IMG/VR virus record: IMGVR_UViG_3300020182_000022
Coordinates: 1-64,000 of that record
Length of the DNA stretch: 64,000 bases
Source: a virus
Direction: 5' to 3' (one strand)
Shown: positions 29,367 through 37,773 of the stretch, piece by piece
Numbering within the stretch: the stretch's first letter is position 1
How the letters are laid out: every line of letters begins with the position of its first letter
Made by a program: the position numbers and the translations under genes
Notes under the pieces: model-generated
Database searches by the model: none
Told to the model about the DNA's origin: nothing
Seen by the model: the letters and a program-made list of their open reading frames with translations, nothing else

Positions 29367-30701
29367 TTAGTATTGGTTGTTGGTTACTTTTATCTTGTCG
29401 CTCATGCTCTCTTTTACCATATGATACATAAAGTTTTGTGTCTCTGAAAATAGCTCTGTAATTGTTATCGTCAACATGTATGCATCCGGGATTACTGTTG
29501 TTATCTTTCGTTTTTGTAATAACCAGTTACTCTCTGACTTACCGTCTGCAGAGCCATCCTCCGCGGAGGTTAAGTATGGAACTGGCATGTCCATCTCTCT
29601 ACGACCACCTACAAAGTCAACCTGCATGTTTGTTATACTTGCATACTTACTATACCATACCCCGGGGATTTTCGCTTCATATATACAGGGCGGATCGATC
29701 AAATCTCTAGTTATTCGATTAGGTGTATTTTGATATGTTAACAGGTAGATGAATTGCCAATTCCGGATGATTTCCGTGAAGCTCTTAGTATTGAATAATG
29801 GGAACTTAACAGTGTATGATCGTTCTCTGCCATCGAATGTGAATCCCTTCGGTTGTTCGATCATCCGGCCAGGGGCCATTACTTTCTTTGCTGAGATATC
29901 GCTTAATGCTTCTGCTGCTATAGATGTTACATCTGTCATGAAGCCTCCTTCAGCGGCCGATCCGAATCCTCCGGATTTTTGTATATATGCATCTTCCATG
30001 TACGGGAATGTGTACTTAAATTTAGTAGGTGTTACTGTATATAGCATAGAGTATGGATTTAGCGGATTAGCATAACCACTATCAGTACCTTCTAACGCTT
30101 TAATTGCTCCGGCTCCAATAGATTCTGTTATCTTTTTATTTATATTCTCTGATATTGTAGTTTTATTTGCAGTGAAGTTACCTTTTTCATCTTTAGCTAG
30201 ACCGGCGAGTAAATTGGCTGCATTAGCGCCCTGTTGAACTAAGCCGGTTCCGGTCTGGACAGCAACACCGACGTTATTCATCACTTGATTTAACATTGGA
30301 TTTGTTAATATTCTATATTCCTTCAACATTAACATTGGTACCTCACGTCGAGAGTGAGTTGGAGATTCTGTCCAGTGGTGTACGTCTCTAATGTTCACAT
30401 GAGTCGATGGACCAGCGGCATCATTCATATGATCTCCTACTGTCGGGTCTCTCGATTCAGAAGCCGGGGACAATCTAGGTGCTGGTCCGTACCCAGCGAT
30501 TTTCCCAGGGGCGCCACCAGACGCGCTTCCTTTTTTTGGTGGTAACATCTTCCAGTAGAATTTTGCCCCGGCCGGGATAAGAGTCTCACCCCAGGCGTTA
30601 CTAGACTCATCAATCTTCGTACGACCTTGTCCTGATGCGTCAGCTGCTTTTTCGGCCGCGGTGTTTGATGTGTTTTTATCTGGTAAGTCTGGATTTGCCA
30701 T
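29367..30701 (-). CDS. baseplate tail-tube junction protein, gp48/gp54-like, 444 aa
   Basis: Resembles the T4-like proteins that cap the baseplate and start the tail tube. The C-terminal half has the family features: FPLFNTKSFTEIIRNWQFIY, then LLTYQNTPNR, a DPPCIYEAKIPGVWYSKYA segment, and IPDAYMLTITITEL. The N-terminal ~100 residues are Gly/Ser/Pro-rich and probably flexible. It starts one base after the stop of the Hint gene (TAATATG), so translation is likely coupled to it. Which of gp48 or gp54 it corresponds to is not decidable by eye. Confidence 0.6.
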   Translation of the reverse strand: MANPDLPDKNTSNTAAEKAADASGQGRTKIDESSNAWGETLIPAGAKFYWKMLPPKKGSASGGAPGKIAGYGPAPRLSPASESRDPTVGDHMNDAAGPSTHVNIRDVHHWTESPTHSRREVPMLMLKEYRILTNPMLNQVMNNVGVAVQTGTGLVQQGANAANLLAGLAKDEKGNFTANKTTISENINKKITESIGAGAIKALEGTDSGYANPLNPYSMLYTVTPTKFKYTFPYMEDAYIQKSGGFGSAAEGGFMTDVTSIAAEALSDISAKKVMAPGRMIEQPKGFTFDGRERSYTVKFPLFNTKSFTEIIRNWQFIYLLTYQNTPNRITRDLIDPPCIYEAKIPGVWYSKYASITNMQVDFVGGRREMDMPVPYLTSAEDGSADGKSESNWLLQKRKITTVIPDAYMLTITITELFSETQNFMYHMVKESMSDKIKVTNNQY

Positions 30702-30702
30702 A

Positions 30703-31125
30703 TTAAGAGTCGTTGTGAACGAGTATATCGTTGGCGAAGAAGCATTGAGTGTCTTCTATTGTTAGGTTATATACTTTTTGAGTCATATCGTTATGGATTT
30801 TGTGCATATCCACTATTTTGGTTTGTTCGAGTTCAGAGTTGAGAACTGTCAAACCTACGGCTATTTTATCCGCGCGAAGCCATTCACTATCTACATAAAT
30901 CTTATGATCATGAGTCAATATGATCGACTCACCGGTTTCTACTTGAATGTATATGAAGTCCTTGGATGAAGAGCTTCGGGTGGCTACCACATCACTAGTG
31001 ATGATCTTTTTCTTTTTCACCGCATATGACTTTATGCTCATGTCGACTGATGTCAGGCTCTCTATAATATAGTCTAAGTCGCGTTCTTCTGAATTGACAT
31101 TTATGACTGTAGTTGATGGTAGCAT
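30703..31125 (-). CDS. free-standing Hint (intein-like) domain protein, 140 aa
   Basis: A complete Hedgehog/intein fold with no extein. Block B is ETGESIILTHDHKIYV (T-x-x-H pair). A WLRADKIAVGLTVL strand follows, equivalent to the vkaedLkvGD motif, and the C-terminal blocks F/G are KVYNLTIEDTQCFFANDILV followed by HN. The protein ends two residues later (HNDS). Its N-terminus MLPSTTVINVN aligns with the intein start C-L-x-x-x-T-x-I, putting the initiator Met in place of the nucleophile Cys1. N-terminal cleavage or splicing should therefore be impossible, while Asn-mediated C-terminal cleavage remains chemically conceivable. There is no homing endonuclease insertion. It has its own late promoter and sits between tape-measure and tube-cap genes. 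Confidence 0.8.
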   Translation of the reverse strand: MLPSTTVINVNSEERDLDYIIESLTSVDMSIKSYAVKKKKIITSDVVATRSSSSKDFIYIQVETGESIILTHDHKIYVDSEWLRADKIAVGLTVLNSELEQTKIVDMHKIHNDMTQKVYNLTIEDTQCFFANDILVHNDS

Positions 31126-31133
31126 GGTGTATA

Positions 31134-31141
31134 TACTTATC
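31134..31141 (-). promoter_or_regulatory. late promoter GATAAGTA
   Basis: Late-type octamer eight bases before the Hint ATG, between that gene and the stop of the tape-measure-like gene. Confidence 0.55.
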
Positions 31142-31144
31142 AGG

Positions 31145-34100
31145 TTACTTTGATAATCGACCTACTACTCTGTCGCGAAAGTCCATTATACTTGGCTCGG
31201 CAACTGAGTTGTTGACGGTAGTGCTGTTTCCTCCATTGTTAACTACTGTATTACCTTGTTTGTCAATTAAACCAGACTCTGTTAACACTTCCAGTACCTT
31301 AGTATGTATACCTGAGTGCTCGGTCATCAGTTCAACCATTTTATCCATTCGATTGATCATGTCTTTACCAGAGGAATCGGATTTCCCTGGTGTACTTGGT
31401 GATATGTTATCTTCATGTGATCCTATCAGAATATCACCCTTGCTAAATGTCATTGGTTTTTGACCAGGTCTCCATATAAAATCGTTCATTTCTGGTGCTT
31501 CAACTTGAACTGGCTTGGCTGCTCTCATGGCCTTGTGTATACCTACTTTCTCCAAAGCTCGTGCGAATGCTCTACCATCATCTGTCTCAACATCAAGAGC
31601 ATCATACATGAGGTTGTATCCGGCTAGTATATCACTAGTTATTGAATCTTTGTCAGCTAGTGTTGCCCACGGGTATTGGAAGTTGTCGATCTTTAATCCT
31701 TCATCCTTGAGAACTTTTGCGTATTCATTGACCATACTTACCCACCTTTTATGCTCACCCTCTTGGTTCGCGATTTGCATTGCTATGTCACCCATACCAC
31801 CATCCTTGTGAATAAAGTCTTCACCAGCATCCGAAACTGAGTCGTAAATATGCCCATATTCATAACCTTTCGTCATCTTCTTTAAGAAGTCCTTTTCATC
31901 CATCCCTGAAGTCTTGAGCAATGCTTTGTAATCCCCGGATTCAATTAATAGTTCCTTGGTTTTTTCCTCATCACCTTTTCCGTCTACCATGGCTTTCTTC
32001 ATGGAATCGATTAGATCGTTAGTGCGATCAGCTGTGTTATCTCCACCAACTGTATCCTCTATATTCGCGCGAGCTTTGGCTATTGTCTTTTGAGCAGTCT
32101 CGCTCAAACCAGCGACCGAAGCTGTGGCTTTAGTTGCAGCTTCACGTGATTCAGCAGCTTTACCGGATGCCTCTTCTTCTTCAGTACCAAAGAGTAGTTC
32201 GTATCCTGCTTTGGGGAGGAGGTTTTTTGCCTTGCTCTTCAACATGCCAACCAGGTCTATATCGAGTAGTGATGTGATTAAATCTCCAATTGGTTTTATC
32301 AACGTATTGTATACCCATTGACCTACATCTAGCATCCAGTCTGGAAGGAGTTCCGTAAAACCTACACTAGGATCAGCAAAGTCTGTAAACCATTTTGCAA
32401 TTGGGGCTATAACCTCGTCAAATACCCATCCCCCTATACCGGTCATCCATTTTGGTAACATCTCTAAAAACGCAGATTTTGATCCTTTTGGGTCCTTAGT
32501 AATGTCAGAGAATATATCCATCAGTGGTTGTATTGTGTTGTTATACACCCATTTTCCGGTATCTTTCAACCACTGTGGAATCAATGCAGATAGTATTTCT
32601 GATGCGCTTGTAGAGTTGAGTAGTTTGTCGAAATATTGTGATATTGGTAGTATTAATGAATCAAATACCCAATCACCAAACCCAGACATCCATTTTGGTA
32701 ATAGTTTTTTGAATGCTGCTTTTGCCGCCACTGGGTTGTCTGCTGTAGCTGTAAGCAACTTAGCGACAGGTGCTATAAGTGTGTCCCATACCCAAGTTCC
32801 AAAGTCTGTCATCCATTTTGGTAATAACTCTTTGATTGTTCCTATTGGGTCAGCAAACAACTTGTCAAACCACTTTCCTATCTTCTCAAACGCCTTTTTT
32901 GGCTCTGTGAACAGTGACTTGACGAATTCGAATGCACCCTCCATAAATCCGAATATAGCCCCGATCAGATCCTCATAAATCTTGGCGAAAGACCAACTAT
33001 CTAGTGATTTCTCTGCATTCTCGAATCCAAATGCACCCAGAAGCCAACTTACTGTATCCTTTATCAGATCTAACGGTAGGGTTAATATTTTATAAACGAA
33101 AACCAGCGCTTTCTCGACCATTCCCTTTTCATCCGCCTCTCCTGTGGAGGTGAATATACCTATAAATGAATCCCATATGCCTGTGAGTACACTAGTGATC
33201 TTGGCAAATATATCCTTGTATGTCTTAAAGAGACCACCAATCATATCACTAATCAAGGTGCTAAAACTGAATGCGTCCAATGTCTTCTCTGCTTCTTTGA
33301 ACCCAAACTTGCCGAGGATCCAACTAACCGCTGATTTTAACATATCCAACGGCATGGCGATCAAAGTATCAAACACCTTTGTGATTCCACCTTCTATTCC
33401 ATCTATAATCGATCCTTCTTTTTCGTAACCATCCATAAACCCGGTCACAAAGTCAAACACACCCATTATGATGGTGATAGGTAGAAATATCTTACCTAGC
33501 ATACCACCAAGCCCCTTGAAAAATGCTGTCATTCCTTTTATCACAGGATTCTTCAGTATTATGTTCATCAAGCGAGTGAACAACCCAGGCTTTGTAGCGC
33601 CACCGAATATAGGACTCAATAAAGACTTGATACTCTTACCAATATTCTTGATCTTTGTGCCTATATTTTTGAGTGTGTCTGTGACTGGTTTGAAAAACTT
33701 CTTGACACTTTTCCATAAATTACTAATTCGGGTTTTGAACTTATCGAAGAATGATGTTATAGGTTTAAATAGTTTTGCTAACGGTCCTCCTACTTTCTTT
33801 TTTAGAAATTCCTTCAGAGATATAAACCACTTCTGTTTTCCAATCTCTTCAAAGAATGCAAACAAAGCGATTATAGGTCCAATAATCAATGCGAAAGCGC
33901 CGTATCCTATCATTTTTAGTGCCTTCAACCAACTAGGAGCTTTGTCTTTAGGTGCTTCAGTGTCCTTAGTGACCCTATCAGTTATGTTATTTGACACCAC
34001 TTCACCTAACTGCTTCAACGCTTTGCTATCAAAGTTAACCACTGATACTGGCATTACATCTTTGAGTATTTTTCGAGAGGCTTTCTTCTCTTTATTGTTC

Positions 34101-34291
34101 TTCGCGTTTTCTTTGGCGATATCTTTAGCTAACTCCTTGTTCTCCTTAGCTGATACCTGCTCTTCTGTAGGTGCGAACATGTCATCCGGGTTGAACCTAG
34201 CCTTTGATGTGACCTCACCAGTAGGTTTGTCATCAAGCTTTTCGACCAGCTCAGTTAGAGCGGTAATTAAATCTCCTAGTTTATCTTCCAT
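31145..34291 (-). CDS. tape-measure-like tail protein, 1048 aa
   Basis: Probable tail length determinant, occupying the gp29 position. The N-terminal ~130 residues are charged and helical. Hydrophobic segments (~residues 130-290, including a GYGAFALIIGPIIALF stretch) follow, as in most tape measures. Two ~95-residue repeats lie at residues ~313-450 (PLDMLKSAVSWILGKFGF and PLDLIKDTVSWLLGAFGF). Five tandem ~40-residue repeats lie at ~485-665 (consensus LLPKWMxxxGxWVxxxxIxPI). The C-terminal ~350 residues are helical and polar, ending with Asn/Val-rich sequence. T4 gp29 is 590 aa. Late octamer CATAAATA lies ten bases upstream. Chaperone-like genes precede it, supporting the assignment. Confidence 0.75.
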   Translation of the reverse strand: MEDKLGDLITALTELVEKLDDKPTGEVTSKARFNPDDMFAPTEEQVSAKENKELAKDIAKENAKNNKEKKASRKILKDVMPVSVVNFDSKALKQLGEVVSNNITDRVTKDTEAPKDKAPSWLKALKMIGYGAFALIIGPIIALFAFFEEIGKQKWFISLKEFLKKKVGGPLAKLFKPITSFFDKFKTRISNLWKSVKKFFKPVTDTLKNIGTKIKNIGKSIKSLLSPIFGGATKPGLFTRLMNIILKNPVIKGMTAFFKGLGGMLGKIFLPITIIMGVFDFVTGFMDGYEKEGSIIDGIEGGITKVFDTLIAMPLDMLKSAVSWILGKFGFKEAEKTLDAFSFSTLISDMIGGLFKTYKDIFAKITSVLTGIWDSFIGIFTSTGEADEKGMVEKALVFVYKILTLPLDLIKDTVSWLLGAFGFENAEKSLDSWSFAKIYEDLIGAIFGFMEGAFEFVKSLFTEPKKAFEKIGKWFDKLFADPIGTIKELLPKWMTDFGTWVWDTLIAPVAKLLTATADNPVAAKAAFKKLLPKWMSGFGDWVFDSLILPISQYFDKLLNSTSASEILSALIPQWLKDTGKWVYNNTIQPLMDIFSDITKDPKGSKSAFLEMLPKWMTGIGGWVFDEVIAPIAKWFTDFADPSVGFTELLPDWMLDVGQWVYNTLIKPIGDLITSLLDIDLVGMLKSKAKNLLPKAGYELLFGTEEEEASGKAAESREAATKATASVAGLSETAQKTIAKARANIEDTVGGDNTADRTNDLIDSMKKAMVDGKGDEEKTKELLIESGDYKALLKTSGMDEKDFLKKMTKGYEYGHIYDSVSDAGEDFIHKDGGMGDIAMQIANQEGEHKRWVSMVNEYAKVLKDEGLKIDNFQYPWATLADKDSITSDILAGYNLMYDALDVETDDGRAFARALEKVGIHKAMRAAKPVQVEAPEMNDFIWRPGQKPMTFSKGDILIGSHEDNISPSTPGKSDSSGKDMINRMDKMVELMTEHSGIHTKVLEVLTESGLIDKQGNTVVNNGGNSTTVNNSVAEPSIMDFRDRVVGRLSK
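32300..32840 (-). repeat. five tandem ~40-aa repeats in tape-measure-like gene
   Basis: Five in-frame degenerate repeats of ~112-126 bp encode LPKWMTDFGTWVWD, LPKWMSGFGDWVFD, IPQWLKDTGKWVYN, LPKWMTGIGGWVFD and LPDWMLDVGQWVYN, each followed by x-x-I-x-P-[IVL]. Confidence 0.85.
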
Positions 34292-34301
34292 GGACCATAA
34301 T

Positions 34302-34309
34302 TATTTATG
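34302..34309 (-). promoter_or_regulatory. late promoter CATAAATA
   Basis: Late-type octamer ten bases before the tape-measure-like ATG. Confidence 0.65.
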
Positions 34310-34321
34310 GTCAGATCGTTA

Positions 34322-35104
34322 CTATTCAGTGGTGAATAGGCTAGCGTCTATACTAATGGACACTCCTTCTGGTAGAGATTCTGGAGTCAGGCATGCTATT
34401 TCAAATTTACGGGTTTGTTTAACAAGGGCTGCTAATTTGTTACTGACTTGCATAGGCAGGGATTCAAATACATTTACCATGTCTGATATATTGACATCAA
34501 CTCCTGGAGTGACTACATCTTCACCTATGATTATCGCCTGTATATACTTGACCAACTCAGATACATATATATCTCCAATCACATCCGTGACTTTTAATTT
34601 TTCTTTTGATTTTGGCTTTTGAACTTTCTTTGTGAATTGCTTGTTGTACTTGGTGTCTGTAGCTATATCAGGTACATGACATGTGATCTTGATGATATCA
34701 TGCTCAATCTCGAGGTTATCGGAAATTGATGCATCAAGTGATTTACAAGTAGCAATATGTTCACTCAAGTTGATCTCATGAGTAGTGTCATCCTCTTCAA
34801 TCTTAAGTGTACCACCGATCGCATGTTCTCTCAATTGTAACACGATTAAAGGTTTATCAGTCGTTAGTATTCGAACACTCTGCTTACAATTAGTTGATAT
34901 GATACTGTTGATAGCGTTCATGAACGACAAGTTTTCAAAGTCTGTATCAACGCTGCTGGATAGTAACAGCTTCTGTTGCTTGACTGTTAGTGGTGCAAAT
35001 GGCACATCATTACCAACACTCGGTACATATACACTCAGTGTGTCTTTATTGTTGAGCTCGTTAATACTAGCTAAAAGATTCTTATATGAACTATTGTTTG
35101 ACAT
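34322..35104 (-). CDS. baseplate hub assembly / tail chaperone-like protein, 260 aa
   Basis: Lies directly upstream of the tape-measure-like gene, where myophages carry tail-assembly chaperones. The DVPFAPLTVKQQKLLLSS segment and FMNAINSIISTN helix recall the T4 baseplate-hub assembly family (gp26-like; PF12322), whose members start with a small beta region and a K-Q-Q-K helix. Two ATGs are adjacent. I choose 35104 because it lies six bases after the late octamer, while 35107 would be only three bases away. It is followed after 30 bases by the tape-measure gene and its promoter. Confidence 0.55.
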   Translation of the reverse strand: MSNNSSYKNLLASINELNNKDTLSVYVPSVGNDVPFAPLTVKQQKLLLSSSVDTDFENLSFMNAINSIISTNCKQSVRILTTDKPLIVLQLREHAIGGTLKIEEDDTTHEINLSEHIATCKSLDASISDNLEIEHDIIKITCHVPDIATDTKYNKQFTKKVQKPKSKEKLKVTDVIGDIYVSELVKYIQAIIIGEDVVTPGVDVNISDMVNVFESLPMQVSNKLAALVKQTRKFEIACLTPESLPEGVSISIDASLFTTE

Positions 35105-35110
35105 CATATA

Positions 35111-35118
35111 TATTTATC
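35111..35118 (-). promoter_or_regulatory. late promoter GATAAATA
   Basis: Late-type octamer six bases before the ATG at 35104. Confidence 0.6.
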
Positions 35119-35139
35119 GGTGTGTTTGTGTAAATCAAC

Positions 35140-36033
35140 CTACATACCTGGCATCATCGGTGAGGCTCCTACTGTACCACCTTGTGCTCGTTCAGCTTTC
35201 TCGCGGGCCTTTTCTTCCTCCTTACGTTCACGCTTGTAAAACTGTAGATATGTTTGAATTTCAGCTGGTGTTGATGTTTCTATCTGATCTCCAGGTAAGT
35301 TTATATGCTTAGCCATAAAGTATCTATAGTAGTACTCTGCTTCCAAGTTGGAGTTGTATATAACCTTCAGTAATTCGAACATGCTGTTGTTATACAAGTT
35401 TAATGTTATAACCGTTGGTGGGTCCTGGCCATATTTTATCACATCGAGCTGATAGTTCTGGTCTATCTCTTTGATCTTCCGGATTATATGCGTAGTTACA
35501 TCACTAGATATGTTGTCGATCAGTGATTGTTGTTGTTTCTGGTCAAATTGTGAGAAGTTAAATGTCTTCCCGGTGATGTGAATAGTGTCTATAACACTAG
35601 TGATCAGATTGTCAGTTGATGCTTCGTATATTGTAGATGGAGTGGCTAATTTAATTTTTATATCGTCGCTGATCTCTAGAAGATGTGTATACTCGAAGTC
35701 AAAGTTGGTTACCTTGTCAAGTATATCATATAGGTCTATCTTGAGCTTACTTATTTGCTGGTCCTTTGGAGTTATCTCTAGTACATTTGAGACGCACACG
35801 ATATATAGATTGATCAGTATACAAAAACTATCAATCCGAGAGATTTTAGCGGGTATCACTTTCTTTCCTGATAACCGATATATAATATCATTGAAGTGTG
35901 TTAGTAGTTGATCGTTATCGGAGTTTGATATTATCTTTACTATATCAAGGTAGTCTCTGTTGGTTATTTCACTAAAGTTATAGTACCTTTGTTTGGATGG
36001 CAGGTATACCTTGAATTTAAACGCGGTACTCAC
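35140..36033 (-). CDS. tail/hub assembly protein, 297 aa
   Basis: Unrecognised at sequence level. It is paired with the following 260-aa protein and placed before the tape measure, so a tail-chaperone or hub-assembly role (T4 gp26/gp51-like) is inferred. The N-terminal ~30 residues (VYLPSKQRYYNFSEITNRDY, then LDIVKII) follow the short beta then helix layout seen in that family. The C-terminus is a charged helix (YKRERKEEEKAREKAERAQG) with a Gly/Met/Pro tail. The start is GTG at 36033: the adjacent ATG is out of frame and reads ATGTGA. A weak late octamer TGTAAATA lies 15 bases upstream. Confidence 0.5.
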   Translation of the reverse strand: MSTAFKFKVYLPSKQRYYNFSEITNRDYLDIVKIISNSDNDQLLTHFNDIIYRLSGKKVIPAKISRIDSFCILINLYIVCVSNVLEITPKDQQISKLKIDLYDILDKVTNFDFEYTHLLEISDDIKIKLATPSTIYEASTDNLITSVIDTIHITGKTFNFSQFDQKQQQSLIDNISSDVTTHIIRKIKEIDQNYQLDVIKYGQDPPTVITLNLYNNSMFELLKVIYNSNLEAEYYYRYFMAKHINLPGDQIETSTPAEIQTYLQFYKRERKEEEKAREKAERAQGGTVGASPMMPGM

Positions 36034-36048
36034 ATTAATATCTATTAA

Positions 36049-36056
36049 TATTTACA
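36049..36056 (-). promoter_or_regulatory. possible late promoter TGTAAATA
   Basis: One mismatch to TATAAATA, 15 bases before the GTG start at 36033. Confidence 0.4.
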
Positions 36057-36072
36057 GAAAAGTCAATTACTC

Positions 36073-37137
36073 CTAGGAATCACTCTGAAATCTATTATCA
36101 ACTGCGCGACCTGCAGTAGGATTAGACACAGACCGATTACCACCGGGTTTGTTTTTTGGTTTCCCTAAACCTCCTAGAAATCCAAGCACTTTATCAACCT
36201 TCTTCTTAATTTTAGTAGCTTTGTCAACAAACCTCTCGACTTTTGCTATCTTCTTGTTGAGTTTCTTAAAAAATCTAGACTTTGCTAGCAATTTGTTAGC
36301 CATGTCCTTTACAAACTTTTGAAACCCTTCTTTACTCATGTAAGCATCCATGTCTGTGTCTGGTAGACTTTCTACAGAGTAATGTGTATAATTCCAACCA
36401 GTATTATATAGTTGTACTTCGGCAGCATCGTATGTTAGCTCCTTACCATCTATCGAGACAGGCACACAATTATAAAACCTCCATATCTTTCTCTCGACCA
36501 ATGGTATTTGTGGGTATGTTTTGCCTAATTGTACGATGGATATGTTTGTTTTAATGTTTCTATTGTTATCGGTTGGTGGCCTGGCAGTCAATCCCATGTG
36601 GGATGCGATATATATCCATGGTCTTATGACCATATCTGGGAAAGATCTATTAGTTTCTCTGAATTGGATCTGTAGAGGTGGTGAAGCGCCTTTATTACCG
36701 CCAACCTTACCGGGTAGGAATCCCATGTTGTTACTAATCGGTATATCCTTGACTTCATAACTCTCTCCAGGTAGTACAACTCCTTGAGCAAGTATACAAC
36801 CATATTCATTAGCAGTGTGCATGTATGTTTGTCTAGTTATTTCTGATTTCGCTTGATTCAAATCCCAACCTTTCATCTTTCCTCCAGGACCGGCGATAGA
36901 ACCGCTCGACTGAATTGCTCCGTGTGGTTCCTTGTTCCACATTGTCTGAGAGGATATAACACTTGGTATCGTTTCGATGTGTACAAACCATAGAAACTTC
37001 ATGGGAATAGCAAATTCCCACTTGTCCATATGTTGAAGAAAGTTCTCAGTATGACTGAATGGATAGTTGAACGGGAAGATATCTGTACCTAACAGATTGT
37101 CTACCTTCTCGCCAATTCTTCTTATATCATCGAACAT
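36073..37137 (-). CDS. tail-tube-like baseplate junction protein, 354 aa (gp54-like?)
   Basis: The central ~200 residues have the tube-protein pattern: MKFLWFVHIETIPSV, ILAQGVVLPGESYEV, then RPWIYIASHMGLTAR, and WRFYNCVPVSIDGKELTYDA followed by AEVQLYNTGWNYTHY. Tube-initiator proteins gp48/gp54 share the gp19 fold. The C-terminal ~90 residues are Lys-rich helix (KKLNKKIAKVERFVDKATK) and a Gly/Asn/Pro tail. It lies just downstream of gp19, separated from it by a terminator. A degenerate late octamer ATTAAATA is nine bases before the ATG. Confidence 0.55.
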   Translation of the reverse strand: MFDDIRRIGEKVDNLLGTDIFPFNYPFSHTENFLQHMDKWEFAIPMKFLWFVHIETIPSVISSQTMWNKEPHGAIQSSGSIAGPGGKMKGWDLNQAKSEITRQTYMHTANEYGCILAQGVVLPGESYEVKDIPISNNMGFLPGKVGGNKGASPPLQIQFRETNRSFPDMVIRPWIYIASHMGLTARPPTDNNRNIKTNISIVQLGKTYPQIPLVERKIWRFYNCVPVSIDGKELTYDAAEVQLYNTGWNYTHYSVESLPDTDMDAYMSKEGFQKFVKDMANKLLAKSRFFKKLNKKIAKVERFVDKATKIKKKVDKVLGFLGGLGKPKNKPGGNRSVSNPTAGRAVDNRFQSDS

Positions 37138-37146
37138 ATGTACTAT

Positions 37147-37154
37147 TATTTAAT
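37147..37154 (-). promoter_or_regulatory. possible late promoter ATTAAATA
   Basis: Degenerate late-type octamer nine bases before the ATG at 37137, just downstream of the gp19 terminator. Confidence 0.35.
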
Positions 37155-37164
37155 GTACGTACAC

Positions 37165-37190
37165 AAAAAAGCCGTACACTGGGCACGGCT
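37165..37190 (-). terminator. intrinsic terminator after gp19
   Basis: Read on the minus strand: stem AGCCGT / ACGGCT with a 9-base loop, followed by a run of six T. It lies 26 bases past the gp19 stop and would end the sheath-tube transcript. Confidence 0.85.
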
Positions 37191-37215
37191 AATTTGGTTT
37201 GTGATTTGGTGCTGG

Positions 37216-37755
37216 TTAAAATCTTGTGGATCGTACAAAGTGGTAGTTGAGAGTACAAGTGAATGTCACTGGTGCTCCTGTTCCCGCTGCAGTGTAGGTC
37301 ACTTCTCCAATTTCTTGAGGATAAGCGCCAACAAGCGTAAACTGTGCGACACGTTCTAGCTGTGTATCTAATTGTACCAAGTCAACAATCGATGTCTCCT
37401 TGGGCATATAGTAGTTACCAGTGCTTGTAGCGTCATCAAAGGTATCCTTACTCCATGTCAGTAAGAGATTACGAAGGCTGTCTTCGCGATCACTATAGAA
37501 TGTGAGCGGATATGTTCCGGAGTATGAAGCTGCACCAGGTACTTTAAAGTTCATGCCCATGAATGCTACGTCGTGGTTAGCTACAGTACGACCTGGTATA
37601 CTACCACCTTGGGCATACACTAGGTCATCCTCAGTGATAGCAAAAGCGCCATCTCCACTCTGAATGTTAAGTACTCTAAATTGGAAGTCACGACTGAAAT
37701 CTCTTTCTTGTGCGACTCTATAGAAATCTGATATTGTTTGTCTTACGTCTGGCAT
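37216..37755 (-). CDS. gp19: tail tube protein gp19-like
   Basis: Major tail tube subunit candidate, 179 aa against 163 in T4. The ARFTL-type C-terminal pattern of gp19 is present (VAQFTLVGAYPQEIGEVTYT, then FTCTLNYHFVRS), and the N-terminus starts with a short helix and the RDFQFRVLNI strand. It lies directly downstream of the sheath, as in T4 (18-19). It has its own late octamer CATAAGTA nine bases before the ATG, and a strong intrinsic terminator follows, as expected for a highly expressed structural gene. Confidence 0.8.
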   Translation of the reverse strand: MPDVRQTISDFYRVAQERDFSRDFQFRVLNIQSGDGAFAITEDDLVYAQGGSIPGRTVANHDVAFMGMNFKVPGAASYSGTYPLTFYSDREDSLRNLLLTWSKDTFDDATSTGNYYMPKETSIVDLVQLDTQLERVAQFTLVGAYPQEIGEVTYTAAGTGAPVTFTCTLNYHFVRSTRF

Positions 37756-37764
37756 AGCTTTAAA

Positions 37765-37772
37765 TACTTATG
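37765..37772 (-). promoter_or_regulatory. late promoter CATAAGTA
   Basis: Late-type octamer nine bases before the gp19 ATG. Confidence 0.6.
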
Positions 37773-37773
37773 G

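Noticed and set aside
30703-31125. Active intein splicing the tape-measure and tube-cap proteins together
   Set aside because: The flanking genes are separated by stop codons and a promoter, the frames differ, and the nucleophile residue is missing, so no extein junction can form.
33468-34622. 384-codon plus-strand ORF opposite the tape-measure-like gene
   Set aside because: It is the complement of a Lys/Phe/Ile-rich coding frame, has no promoter or start context, and its translation is Ser/Ile/Pro-rich shadow-like sequence with no domain. The minus-strand frame is clearly the gene.
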